DNA from: Pseudocercospora fijiensis CIRAD86 | Taxonomy: Eukaryota; Ascomycota; Dothideomycetes; Mycosphaerellales; Mycosphaerellaceae | DNA: 64,000 nucleotides | Reading direction: 5' to 3' | Assembly: GCF_000340215.1 (NCBI RefSeq) | Contig: NW_006921532.1 | Span: 6,662,550 to 6,726,549 of the forward strand | Part shown: one piece after another, positions 44,231-56,345 of the stretch | Layout of the letters: each line of letters starts with the position of its first letter | Numbering within the stretch: the first letter of the stretch is position 1 | Position numbers and translations under genes: made by a program | Notes under the pieces: model-generated | Database searches by the model: none | The model's input: only the letters and a program-made list of their open reading frames with translations | Told to the model about the DNA's origin: nothing

Positions 44231-47200
44231 GCGGTTACTCGTCTTCTAGGTACGCCTACTCGAAGGCCTAGACTAATTCCTATACGGTATCGAGATCGCT
44301 AATATCGTACTAGGCGTTATAGCTATCGCTATAGCCGAGCTATTTAACTAAAAACTAACGGACTAGCTTGCCCTAGCGAACGATTATACGTCTATCGAGC
44401 ACCCTCTCTATCTCGTAAGAGTCCCCTTCGTTATACTCGCCTAGTGCCTCTATAGTAGCTACCGGCGGCGGTTCGTAATTAGCCTTTCGTCTAAAGGGAT
44501 CTAGCTCCGACGGGGCCTTCTTAAGATACGCGACGGAGATTACAGGATAGATTTTTATAATCGACGGTAGCTCGAGATAGTATACGAGCCGACTAATACG
44601 CTCGAGTACCTTAAATAGTCCTTTGCGACGATAGCCGAACTTCCGCGATTGCCCTAGAACCTTATAGCCCGAATAACCGAGCCTAACGGCGAGCTTAAGT
44701 ATAACTTTGTCGCCCGGACGTAGTATTAATAGCTTATACTTAGCGTTATATCGTTCCTTTATCTTTATCGCTCCCTACGCTATCGTATTCTAGGCTTCCT
44801 TCTAGATCCTGCCTTAGGCTGCCGCTAATTCGTTAGGATAATTATCTAAGTGCGTAATCGAGTCTAGATTCGTATGCTTTCCTATTACGATTTCGTTAGG
44901 CGACTATCCGGTTATAGCGCTACGGGAATTGTTTAACGTAGCCTAGAGAGAGGCGATATACTACGTCTAATCTTCGCCTAGGTACTCGGAGAGCTAGTAC
45001 CGAAGTACGGTTTTAACCGTCTAATTCGTTCTTTCCGATTGCCTATCGGTTTAGGGATAGTACGCTATAGAAGTTAGTAGCTTAGAGCGTAATCGATCGA
45101 AGACACCCTTTATAAAGCCTAAAAGCTAACGCGGGTCTCGATCGGCGATTATTACTATAGGGAAGCTTATATCTATAAGGTAGAGGTAGTCGATATACGC
45201 TACGCCCTACCGCGCTACCTCCTAATCCTTACGACCTACGACTATCGCTACTTTTTTAGAGAATTTGTACGTAGATATAAGGATAGCATCTATACTACTA
45301 GGACTAACTAGCAGCGCCGTTACTAGATCTACTATAGCGGTATAGAAAACGCCTCTAGTCGGCGGAATAGGTTGCAATTCGCTATATAGCGTATAACGCT
45401 ACGTTTAGATTAAGAGGCACTACTAGTAATAGTCGATATACTTACGGAGTTTCCTACTTATACCCTAGATATAAAAAGATGCTTAAAGCCGGTCGTAGTA
45501 GCGATAGAACCCTTAATAGTGCCTATCGTCGTACGCTTGCGCAAACACGTCTTTAACTATAGACTAAGGGATATATAAACGCTCGCGACCTGCCGTAGAT
45601 TCGCGGCAGTAGAGTAGGTCGTCGCGCTTAAAGAACTTAATCCCTAAGGGGTTGCTAAACTCGTCCCTAGCGAACGGGTCCTTGCCTTTGTCGTATAGAA
45701 CTAGGTCTTTCGTAATAGTAGGGATATCTACTCTATCGAGATATAAGCGCTCGAGCGCGTTACGTACTCGCGCGTAGCGTACTAGGCGCTATACTATCGA
45801 CTAGTAGTCGTCGTACTCGTACGCTAGCGAAAGCTTACGCTTAAATGCCGGATCTATCTCTACTAGGATTGTATAGAACGCCCCTAGACTAGATAAACCG
45901 CCGTGCCTATAGTACGTAAAGGGATCTAGATTTTCCGCCTCCGGATCTTTCTTAGAGGATTCGAGGTCGCCGAGAAGGCGACTAAGAGCGTCTAGAACTA
46001 GGTAGATGCGGCCTAGGCGATATACTATACTAATACGAAACTAAGACAGATATAGGGATGCCCGTACTAGCTTAAGGTTCTATTTGCCTGTATCGGTCGT
46101 CGTAGTTAGCGAAACCGAGTTAGTAAGGCCTACTACGGCGTAGTAATCCGTAAAGATTATAGTAGGATATACTAAAGCGTATATTAGATAGCCGATTTTT
46201 CTTACTATCTAGACAATCCCGGAGTATTCTAGCTTAGTTAGCTAGTATCTCTTCTCCGCGTTACTTAATCCTCGGCTAAGAAACAGAATCGGCTAGATAC
46301 GGTAGCGAGGGAACAGTTGCGCCTTACTATATTCGTCGAAGAGCGGCTCTAGATCGCCCTTAACGTAGTAGACTACTACGCTATACCCGAACTCCCTCGA
46401 GGAGTCTATATTAGCGTAAAGTCGTCTAGAGTAGTCGAAATAATAGAGAAACTTAGGCGATCTAAACATAGATTAGAGGTAATTAAATACCTTAACTAAT
46501 TCTAGGCGATGCTCTAGATTTTTCCCTAACAGAGTCGTCGCGACGAGCCGCCGTCTTCTATTGCCTATTAGTAGGGCTCCCTTAAGCAATCTAGTCTTCT
46601 CGGCCTATAAAGGCGCGGCTATCTACGCGTAATAGGGTATATGCTAACGGAGCTAGTTAGTTAAGCTAAGGTAGTATTCTAATTTCTAGACAGACTCCGG
46701 GAACTAGAGCGAGGTAATCGTAGCGATTTTCTTATCGCTCGTCGCGAGACCTAGCCTACTAACGTACTAGCCTAGTAATATCGCTAACGGGAAGCCGAGA
46801 AATGTCTTCTTCGGACTAATACTAATAGAGACAGCGTCTAGTAGGCGAAAAACCTCCTCTAAATAGCATAGATACTCTTCTAGCGTCTACGAGAATACTA
46901 CGATATTATCGATATATACTCGAGCGAAACCCCGATAGTCGCGTAGGATGCGATCTAGCTTCCGCTAAACGAACTAGACACTATTCGAGTAGCCTATAAT
47001 AGCTACGTTAAACTGCTCCTACCCGCGGTAGGTATTAATCGCTAGCTTATAGCGATCTTCTAGAATATTAGGTAGTCTATAGTACTAATATAGTTGCATC
47101 CTACTAGGAGGCCGAATAGGTCGGCTTAGAGCGGAATCTAGTAGCTATCTAGTATAGATATATAGTTTAGGGCGCGAATGTCTACTACCGCCCTAGGCTT

Positions 47201-48360
47201 ATTAACGTTGCCGCCCTTCCTATCGGATACGCGCTTCTAAACTATAAAGACGGGGAACCCGAAGGGTATTAGTTCGGTAGTAAACTCTATTTTTCTATTT
47301 TGTGCCCTAGTTATAGAGATCTTCGTATATCTTATCGACTACTTCCTAATCTCGCTTTCCTAAATTAATTACCTTTAGCGGAGGGAGCTTGTTAAGGTAG
47401 TCTAGGGTTATAGGAATCGGTATATATTTAGACTCGGGGATGTTAACAATCGTACGCCGATCCGTAAAGAGCTTAGGATATTTTTCTACTACTACGGCGA
47501 TTGCGTTAGCCCGATCGGGCGCGCCGTAGATAGTTATACCTAAGTCGTACTTCTACTCGAGCTCGGCTATTATTATTAGCGCGTTTGGATTTAGCGCGGC
47601 TAGCCTATAATTCTCGGCGTCTACGTAAAAAGCGCCTTCGAAGGTAGAATCTAGTAGCGTACTAATTCGCTAGCTAGCCTTTAGAAGTGCTTCGGAGGTA
47701 GAATTATTATAGACTTGCGCGTATAAGAAGGACGAGTCTACTAACTAGTTATATACTAATACTAACGGCGGCGATCTAGTAGACAATCCCTAAGCAGATC
47801 TATACGGTTGTAGTACTAGTCCTACTTCTAGCAAGAAGTCGCGTTATCGTAGTAGATCGCCGGCAAAATTAACTAGGACTATAGTTACCGAACGAGATAG
47901 AAGTAGGACATCGCCTACTACGCGGATAGGGCGATTTAAGACCGGTTTACCCTTTTTCCGCTTTACGCTAACCTTAAAGGTAGCGTTACCCTAATTAGCT
48001 ACTATAACCTTCCTCGCTAGCACGTTAATCTTTATACCCTTAATAGCGACCGCGTCTATTCCCTATAGGACCTTAGCCTTTAGACTCGGGACTAGGTAAA
48101 CCTCGCGGACTATATAAGCGAGCGCTACCGTACTGTCCGTACGCTACGATAGTATATAAAAATCTAACTAAACATACTCGGATATAGCCTAAGCTCCTAC
48201 GATACCCCTAATTTTAAGCGGCTTACGAAGATAGAGAATCTAGATATCGGGGCGCTACTAAAGTACGAATGCTTTATCGGCGAGAGTTATAGTACAGCTA
48301 GTATCTAAACAAATCTACTCTATAGCGCCCTAGGGCGAAAACTAGTAAAGAAACGTTATA
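44231..48360 (-). pseudogene. pol remnant of gypsy D (PR-RT-RH-IN-chromodomain)
   Basis: On the minus strand, a retropepsin-like 'LDTSCT' site lies near 48,300. RT follows with 'PFGFPVFIV' and 'GGNVNKPRAVVDIRALN' near 47,170-47,260 and the catalytic VYIDN box near 46,900-46,920, where the expected second Asp reads Asn. RNase H lies around 46,000-46,400. Integrase runs from an HHCC-type region near 45,450-45,530 to 'QSERTNQTVKTVLR' near 45,010-45,060, which keeps the catalytic Glu. The C-terminal 'RPGDKVILKL' is at 44,680-44,720 and the chromodomain 'YEIERVLDRR' at 44,250-44,430. The fungal RT type with 'VVDIRALN' differs from the family of copies A-C. Confidence 0.85.
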
Positions 48361-51300
48361 TACTAAAAGTTGCAAAAGGCGTAGCTGCGCTATACTAACA
48401 GCACTGCTATAGATCGGTAGACTATAGGGTTGTTTAGCAATCTTTGCTATATAGGCGGCGGCGGCGCTAATTTCTTCGCGTAGCCGGTACGAACGTAATA
48501 GTATAAGAGATTTCTCGACGCGAATTCGTAACTATATATCTTATAGACGTAGGCGGACGAAAGATATAGACGAACACTAGAGAGGACTTTAATTTCTTAA
48601 GGGGCTTTAGCTATAAGCGAAAGAGGAGTACCGATACTACTAAAGTAGGCACTATACTCAAACTAATACGGGTCTAAATAATATATATCTTCGCTTAGGT
48701 CGCCGAAGTAACCTTACTTAACGGGCTAGGAGTCGTCCGCGTCCTACGACCGATCCTATAACTATTCTAGGTTAGCATCCTCGGCACTATAATAGGCCCG
48801 TTTAGAAGGAATTTGCTCTAGGGCTTCCTCGCTACTAAAGTGCACTTATTAACGATTATTCTAGCGCGGCTTCGCGTTAGCGGCCCTATCGAGGCGCTTT
48901 AGATCCTTCTAAGGGAAGAACTTCTTCTATAGCTCGCTTCTACTTACGTTAGGTTACTAATTGTTCTAATAGTAGTTATTAGGACGATTCTACTATTTGT
49001 TAGTATTAAAACGGGCGCGATACTCGCCTAACGATCTAGTCCGGCTAGGATTATCCTTCTAATTCCGAGTACTGTCGGCTCTTCTTAGTAGATTATCGCG
49101 ACCGCTTCTCTAATAGTTAGGCTAGCGACGATTCTTACCTCCGGTAGCTATCTACTCCTATATATAGAACTTCTTCTCGCAGGCTATAACGAATTCGTCC
49201 GTCGTCGTATCCTCGTCTAGTTTAAATAGAGCCTCCTAGAAACGCGGCTCTAAACAGCGATAGGCCTATAGGATCTATAGTTCTTTACCGAAGCTAGCGT
49301 CGCCCGCTAACCTTATTATTATAACGATATAGTCTATAATCGACTTTCCTACCCTAACGTCCTTCTAGCTATACGATTGTTAGTTAAGTAGCTTTATCGC
49401 TTTTACCGCCGAAACCTTCTAGCGCTTACTAAGCTTCTCTTACTAACGCTTAATGCCGTGCCTCTTACGAAGGTAGCGGCGATTTTAACTAGAAATCTAC
49501 GCCTAGTACTAGGTCTATACAATTCCGCGGAAACAAAGGGAAATATTAAGGCAAACCTCCTCTAATTCTACGATATATATATAGTCCTTAGCCGCCGAGA
49601 TAAAGGCGTATACCGATTAGTAGGTTATTTTATTACCTACTAAGGCATAATCGCTGTCGCTATGTTCTATTATACTTAGCGTCGGGTCGAAGAATCTTAG
49701 ATAGGCTAGATCGAACCTAGGACGGTGCCGATAGTCGGCCGGTTCTTCGGAGTCTAATTTAGACGAGGAACGATCTCTATAATAGCGATAACGGCAAGCC
49801 CGGCGATGCGCGCTATATTTTCCGCTATAGTAGCTATTATCGTCGCTCGACGAGCTATTAGATAGCGAAGGGAAACCGCGAGCGCGATGCTTTCCTTTCC
49901 GGTTCTTACGCTAATAACTAGGATTTGGCTCGCTATACTCCGTATAGCTATCGTATCGGTTAGCGTCGTACGAGCTACTATTTTACGTATAAGGGCCTAG
50001 GGTATAAGCTTGCTAGTAAGCTTATTAGTAATAGCGAGGATTATCTAGACGAAATTAGCGCGACTAGCCTATATTCCCTCTAGTATAGGTAGCGTAGCCC
50101 TAGGGCGGCGTTTGTTAATAATAGCAAGGGTTATCGGGAGCGAATTGTCGTATCTAGCTAGGAGTAGCCTAGCCCTAGGCGTACGTTTGCTAGTAATATA
50201 GCAGATCGGGAGCGAATTAGCCCGTCTAGGTAGCGTTTCTATTACGTTTAGGCTCCCGAGCAGCCTAGCCCTAGGTATACGGTTACTAGTAATAGCGTAG
50301 ATCGGGAGTAAATTAGCCCGCCTAGCTAGCATTTCCGTTGCGTTTAGGCTTACGAGCGGCCTAGCCCTAGGCGTACGTTTGCTAGTAATTATATAGATTA
50401 TTAGGAGCAAATTTGCCTATCTAGCTAGCATTCCTATCGCGTCCCGGTTACTAGTAGTAGCGAGGATCTCCGCTAGTATTCCCTCCGCTATAGGTAGCGT
50501 AATTATAGCCTTAATTACCGTCTAGACCTAACCGCGGGCCGTAGCTAGCCGGTTAGCTATCGAGCGAGTCGTTTAGATCCTATAGCAAGTCGCGGTAGCT
50601 ACTCTCGGAAACTAAACCCGCTCTCTTAAGTCGCGACCTCTAACGCCGGCTAAGATAGTCCTCGACTTGCTCTCGGAACTCGTAGCTATAGTAGCTGTCG
50701 CGGTCCTCCTATCCTAGATCGTCCTAGCCGGCGTAGGAACGATCGCTACTTATAATACGCAAACGATCGTTGCGACTATTATCGTAGTCTTCGGGGCCCG
50801 CCTAGGAACCGGTCTAATCCGGTTAAGGAGAAAGGCATTATTCTATAAGAAATTAGGCGAGGCGATTATCTAAGATAATACCTTAACGTAGTACCGACTC
50901 TTATAAGGCATATAGGCGCTACTAGTCTAGTTGTTTATAGATCTCGCTACGATCTAGCTCTATCGTAGACCCTATAGATAGCGGACGCTAGTGCCGGCTA
51001 CGAGGCTCGCTATTACCTAGATTTCCCTTCGTTAGCCCGCGGCCTCGCGGCGCGTCCTTATAATTATAGTCTATTAGGCCTCGTCTATTATCTAGTAGAG
51101 GATACGGCGAGGATTCTAACGGCAAGGATTTATCGCTAGAGATCCTTATTAGTAACGGTCTACGTAGAAATATAGAGGGCAATATACTATCTATATAATT
51201 ATTAGGACGTCGCGCGCGTAGTTATTCCGAATAGGTAGTAGCTCTAGGCGGTCGATACCGACTTAGAGAGGATAGTAGCAACGACGCCGCCTACTAAGTA

Positions 51301-52268
51301 ATCGGCGAAAACTCTAGTGCCCGCGAAGAAGGCGAGCGATAAGTAGCCGGATCGGGCTATAGGCGTTACTCTCCTACTCGTACTCGTTCGATGTCCGCGG
51401 GCGAGTATACCTTAGGGAGAAACTGCTTATAATAGTACGAATCGCGAGTGTTCGGAAAAGCTACTTTTAGTTCCTTAATCGATTGTATTAAGGTGCCTTT
51501 ATCGACTACCTACTAGCTAGGGAAGTCGATTCCGTCGAGGGTATATAGGTATAGCTCGTCGATCTTAGCCTAAGACGGTAGTAGATTTCCTAGTCGCGGG
51601 TAGTATTATAGGACGTAGGAGGCAAGCAGGTCTATACGGCCGTGCTTTGCTCTAAGTTAAACTATAAAATTCTCGCTATACCGGACGTAGTAGCCGATAA
51701 AGGTACAAATACGTAGGATATAAGACTTAGTATCTAGTAATCTAAGATTATAGTACTAGGGTAGCGGTCGGACCGCTAGTTTAACCGATTTATACTTCTA
51801 TTCGGGTTAGAAGCGAAACGAAGCGTAGGATTAACGTAAAGCGTTATATAGTAGAGTATCGTTATAGAGGCTGTCCGGATTAGTAGCAAAAGTAGTTTGT
51901 TAACTAGTTAGGGCTAATCCTTCCGTTGTTCCTCGAAAGGTACCTTCCTAAGGATACGGGGAAATAGCTACCGGCCGCTAAAGCGCGGCTACCTACCGAA
52001 TCCGCGGTTAGGCGATTCGGGTATATAGTATATTAGTATCGGCGAGGCACTATAGTAGGTAGCCGCCGACTAGTACGGAATAGTATAAATCGAGTAAATA
52101 TCGGTCGTAACGTAGCGAGTCGAATCGTCGCGGTCGGCGCTAGATCGGGGGAATCCTTAGCTAATCGTCTCGGTTCTCGTCGTAATTAGGACTAATAGCC
52201 CGGTTCTAGTAGAGGAGTTAATTAGTATAGAAGCTAATTAGGTCGTAATCTTAGCGAAGCTACTAAGT
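48361..52268 (-). pseudogene. 5' region and gag-like remnant of gypsy D
   Basis: Between the 5' LTR and the protease, a degraded minus-strand frame is rich in Arg, Ser, Tyr and Gln. I found no clear zinc knuckle. A repeat block at about 50,060-50,470 encodes Gln/Tyr/Gly-rich repeats once TAG is read as Gln. The rest is interrupted by many stops and was not resolved. Confidence 0.5.
50060..50470 (-). repeat. In-frame imperfect repeats in the gag-like region of gypsy D
   Basis: The marker AGCCCTAGG occurs at 50,096, 50,171, 50,267 and 50,363, giving spacings of 75, 96 and 96. All are multiples of three, so the array keeps frame and encodes a low-complexity protein segment. The open frame 50,069-50,410 shows the repeat in another frame. 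Confidence 0.7.
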
Positions 52269-52439
52269 TATTAGGATACGCTCTATAGAGCAGAGATAGA
52301 CACGATTCTAGTATATAAAGATAATTAATTGTTAGTTAGTTACTAGCCTAGGAAACTATATATATTAATCGTTATAATCTGCGGCAGGATCGATAGTATC
52401 CGAAGTAGGATCGGCCGCACTAATGTCTAAACCGTAATA
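52269..52439 (-). repeat. 5' LTR of gypsy D
   Basis: Pairs with 38,683-38,853. Followed at 52,440-52,444 by the target duplication TATAG and then by gypsy B sequence. Confidence 0.9.
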
Positions 52440-52444
52440 TATAG

Positions 52445-54163
52445 TTAGTTCTATACGTATCCTATATAAGGTAGGTACGTATAATAGCTAGTATAATATC
52501 GATAGTTTTACGCCGTATAAGGCTAATAGTTAGTGCGGCGCTTATTCTTTTTTCGAAGGTTAGCCTATAGGGGTAGCGTTAGCTACTAAGAGGTGCTTTC
52601 GGTACTTAGCGGTAGTACGGTCGATTCGGGCCTAGTCCTTAGGTTTGTCGCATTAGCCTAGTAGATAGCTAGTACTATCGCAATTGAAGCACTTTAATCT
52701 AGTTAGGAGGTTGCTATAGCTGCTATTAGTCGAGCGGTTAGCGTTATAAGGATACGAGCCCCTTCTATAGCCCCTATTACGGCCTCCTCTATATAGCCGT
52801 CGGCTACGGCCTCTTCTACGGTCGTTGTTACTGTTCCTATTGTTAGCATTATTGTTCTAGTAGGACCCTTAGCCGTTGCCTCTATAGGCACTACGATTGC
52901 CGCAGTTAGTACTAGCTAGTCGGATCCTCGATTCTAGTCGTTACTAGAGCTAAACAGCCCGTTCGGCGGTTTCTACTTCGACTATAAATTAAATGCGTAT
53001 TAGATTAGCTTGTTCGAATATACGGCGACGGTCTAATTCGAGGATAAGCTCCTATCTAAGTTTTAGGCGTATCTCGGAGATCTATATAGAATTAGTCTTA
53101 GGCGGAAGGTCGTCTTTAAGGGTTTTTAAATAGGCCTCGAATAAGCGGGCCGATTAATTAGTCTTTTGCTTAGCTCGAAGGTACTAGTCCTAAGTATATT
53201 GTTGCCTTAGTATAGGGTTTCTAAGGGTGTCTAGTATAATAGTTTTATAGGTTTGCTACTAAATAGCGGTCTAATTAGTAAGGGAGTCGAAATAGTTATC
53301 CTAGGTGCGTTTTAGGTCTCTATTAATGTATTATATAGCATAGACGACTAACGAGTAATCGTCCGGAAGAGCCCTAGGTGCGTTTCGCTAGTTAAGCTTA
53401 TAGTTACGAATGTAGTCGTTATATTGCTTTTAGCTAGAGCTATTAAATACGGTACAGTCCTTAAGTTTAGTATCCTTCTTCTAAACTAGGACTAATAGTA
53501 AGGAAGGCCCTGCTATCGGCTTAGTATTAGTTATTAGGGCTTCCTATAGGCGGCGAATTTCGAGGAGGTTGTTCTTTAGCTATTATTCTTAACGTAAAGC
53601 AGCGAGCCTGTTTTAGGTAGCTTCTTAAAGTCTCGCTACTAGCTAGGGGCTAAAGGCTAGTTAGCTATATCGACGGTTAACAATATTGCTAAGAATGTCG
53701 TTAACGGGCAACGAGGGGTTATCCCCTTCGATTATAGGTTCTTTAGTAGGCCCTCTAGTAGGCTCTTTAGTAGGAGGCACTTTAGCAGGTGCTTTAGTAG
53801 GCACTTTAGTAGGCACTATGCTACTAGTGTTATTATTGCTAGCGCTACTAGCGGCGCCGCGGTTGTTGTTACTTCGTAATAAGCCGGCTATTGTAAGGGG
53901 TAATACTAATAATATATTATAGGCCCCTAAGATACGGATATAGCGGAATTAGTAGATATCGGCTTAGTGCGATTAACTTAGTATAATAGGCTATATAGAA
54001 GGCCTTGCTTAATAATTAGTACGGTTGTTTTAATAGAATAGTACGTATAGGTCCCGTTCTTCGGGCGCAATATAGTTAAATCGATAGTTTTCGTAGCTAT
54101 ACCGCTAAAAGCTTAAAATAAGGACTATCTAGCTACTACTCTTAAAGGGTAGATCGAATACTA
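52445..54163 (-). pseudogene. gag remnant and 5' leader of gypsy copy B
   Basis: Continues gypsy B after element D. On the minus strand the CCHC knuckle lies near 52,650-52,700, the Arg/Gly-rich stretch near 52,750-52,870 and the capsid-like part to about 53,600. A Pro/Thr/Lys-rich N-terminal part falls at 53,680-53,920, antisense to the plus-strand open frame there. The leader ends at the 5' LTR. Confidence 0.78.
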
Positions 54164-54360
54164 TATAAGAAGGGTATATTAGCAGGTAGATAGGGTAGTA
54201 GTAGGTATAGGTAGTATTCGATAAGGAGCTAGGAGAAGAGGGAGGAAGGTAGGCAAGTTAGCCTATTACTAAGCGCCAAGCCCTGCCTAAGGCATTAAGA
54301 CCCTAGCTTTACTCGAGCCCGGTTACATACCAATTACGTATAACCTCTTTAGTCCTAGCA
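54164..54360 (-). repeat. 5' LTR of gypsy copy B
   Basis: 197 bp, the inverse of the copy C LTRs. Its outer end CCTAGCA differs from the TCCTAATA of the others and may preserve an unmutated TG...CA end. Confidence 0.88.
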
Positions 54361-54514
54361 ATTACAAGATTAAGCTGTATTAAATACCTGCTTTATATAA
54401 AGCACCTATATCTAGAATATAACGCTAATAGACTAGCGATTACCGCTTATTTAAGCTAATAGCTTTATAAATTTTACGGGGCTTCTAATACCTTATATAG
54501 TAACTACAAAGGTA
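54361..54514 (+). pseudogene. Copia pol remnant, segment 3 (connection/RNase H start)
   Basis: A 154-bp island of copia between gypsy B and gypsy C. It reads 'AITRLSCIKYLLYIKHLYLEY' with the typical 'YLK-T--L-L-Y' rhythm of copia RNase H. The last five bases AGGTA (54,510-54,514) are the target duplication of gypsy C. Confidence 0.78.
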
Positions 54515-54711
54515 TATTAGGACCAAAGAGGTTATACGTAATTAGCATATAACCGGGCTCGAGTAAAGCTAGGGTCGTAATGCCTTAGGCAGGGCTTAGC
54601 GCTTAGCAATAGGCTAACTTGCCTGCCTTCCTCCCTCTCCTCGTAGCTCCTTATCGAATACTACTCGTACCTACTACTACCCTATCTACCTGCTAATATA
54701 CCCTTCTTATA
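54515..54711 (+). repeat. 5' LTR of gypsy copy C
   Basis: Starts TATTAGGACC, ends CTTCTTATA. Identical in length to 61,461-61,657. Confidence 0.9.
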
Positions 54712-54899
54712 CAGTATTCGATCTACCCTTTAAGGGTAGTAGCTAGATAGTTCTTATTTCAAGCTTTTAGCGGTATAGCTACGAATAAGACTAATCTAAC
54801 TATATTGCGCCCGAAGAACGGGACCTATATATACTATCCTATCGAAACAACCGTACTAATTATTAAGCAAGGCCTTCTATACGGCCTATTACACTAAGT

Positions 54900-56345
54900 T
54901 AAGCATACTAAGCCGATATCTACTAATTCCGCTATATCCGTATCTTAGGGGCTAATAATACATTATTAGTGTCGCCCCTTATAATAGCCGGTTTATTACG
55001 AAACAACAACCGTGCTGCCGCTAGCAGCGCTAGCAACGACAACGCTAGTAGCATAGTGCCTACTAAAGGGCCTACTAAAGCACCTACTAAAGTGCCTCCT
55101 TCCGAAGAGCCTACTATAGGACCTGCTAAAGAAGAACCTATAATTCTAGGTAACGACCTAGAATTGCCTGTCGACGACATTCTTAACAATATTATTAACC
55201 GTCGATATAGCTAACCGGCCTTTAGCCCCTAGCTAGTAGCGAGGCTTTAAGAAGCTACCTAAAACAGGCTTACTACCTTGCGTTAAGAACAATAGCTAAA
55301 GGATAATCTTCTCGAGATTCGCCGCCTCTAGGAATCTCTAACAACTACTACTAAGCCAATAGTAGGACCTTCTTTACTACCTATCTAAAAGAAGGATGCT
55401 AAACTCAAGGACTGCACTATATTTAATAGCTCTAGTCGGAAGCAGTACAACGACTACATTCGTAACTGTAAACTTAACTAGCGCAACGCACTAAGAGCGC
55501 TACTAGACGACTATTCCTTAGTCGTACACGCTATACAGTACATCAATAGCGACCTAAAGCGTATATAGAATAACTATTTTAACTTCCTTAACGATTAGAC
55601 CGCTATTTAGTAGCAAACCTACAAAACTATTATACTAGACACCCTTAGAAACCCTATACTAAGGCAACAATATACTTAGGACCTATATCTTCGAGCTAAA
55701 TAGAAGACTAATTAATCGGCTCGCTTATTTAAAGCCTATTTAAAAACCCTTAAAGACGACCTTCCGCCTAAGACTAATTCTATATAGATCTCGGAAATAC
55801 GCCCTAAGCTTAGGTAGGAGCTTATTCTCGAATTGGACCGCCGTCGCGTATTCGAACAGGCTAATCTAATACGTATTCAATTTATAGTTAAAGTAGAAAC
55901 AGCTAAACGAGCTGTTTAGCTTTAGCAACGACTAGAATTAAGGATCCGACTAGCTAGTACTAACCGTAGCAACCGTAGTAGCCGCGGAGGAAATCAAGGT
56001 TCCTACTAAGACAACAGTACTAATAGTAGGAATAGTAATAACGACCGTAGAAGGGGCCGTAGCCGGCGACTATATAGAGGAGGCCGCGATAGGGGCCGTA
56101 GAAGGGGCTCGTATCCCTATAGTACTAATCGCTTAACTAACAATAGTAGCAATAGCGGCTATAGCAACTACCTAACTAGATTGAAGTGCTTTAATTATAA
56201 TAGCACTAGCTATCTACTAGGCTAATGCGATAAACCTAAGGACTAGGCCCGAATTAACCGTGCTTCCGCTAAGTATAGGAAACACCTTTTAGCCGCTAAT
56301 GCTACCCTAGTCGGCTCTTTTAATTAGTCGAAAAAAGAGTAAGCG
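54900..56345 (+). pseudogene. gag remnant of gypsy copy C
   Basis: The N-terminal part (open piece 54,969-55,214) has a Lys/Pro/Thr-rich repeat of the type PTKGPTKAPTKVP and an acidic segment. A helical capsid-like region follows (~55,390-55,900), then an Arg/Gly-rich stretch (~56,030-56,110) and a zinc knuckle near 56,190-56,230 in which His and Cys codons are altered. In-frame TAG codons interrupt it several times. Confidence 0.8.

Larger units (their letters stand above)
38683..52439 (-). mobile_element. Large Ty3/gypsy chromovirus D (13.8 kb, minus strand) with an extra long ORF
   Basis: 171-bp LTRs lie at 38,683-38,853 and 52,269-52,439, flanked by TATAG duplications. On the minus strand the order is Gag-like region, protease, RT, RNase H, integrase, chromodomain, then about 5 kb of further coding sequence before the 3' LTR. 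At 13.8 kb it is about twice the length of copies B and C. RIP stops are common throughout. It is unrelated in sequence to gypsy A/B/C apart from the shared pol domains. Confidence 0.88.
33348..54360 (-). mobile_element. Ty3/gypsy chromovirus copy B (minus strand), split by gypsy D
   Basis: LTRs of 197 bp lie at 33,348-33,544 (3') and 54,164-54,360 (5'). Without element D and one target copy it is about 7.25 kb, matching copy C (7.14 kb). It interrupts the copia frame. The left flank ends TATAG, but the right flank starts ATTAC after a slightly altered LTR end (CCTAGCA). The target duplication is therefore not visible, perhaps because of a small deletion at the right edge. Confidence 0.88.

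Noticed and set aside
50069..50410. 113-aa minus-strand open frame as a real repeat protein
   Set aside because: It is another frame of the gag-like repeat in gypsy D, whose likely coding frame has TAG codons.
33343..54365. Target duplication for gypsy B
   Set aside because: Left flank TATAG and right flank ATTAC do not match; a deletion at the right edge is possible but not shown.
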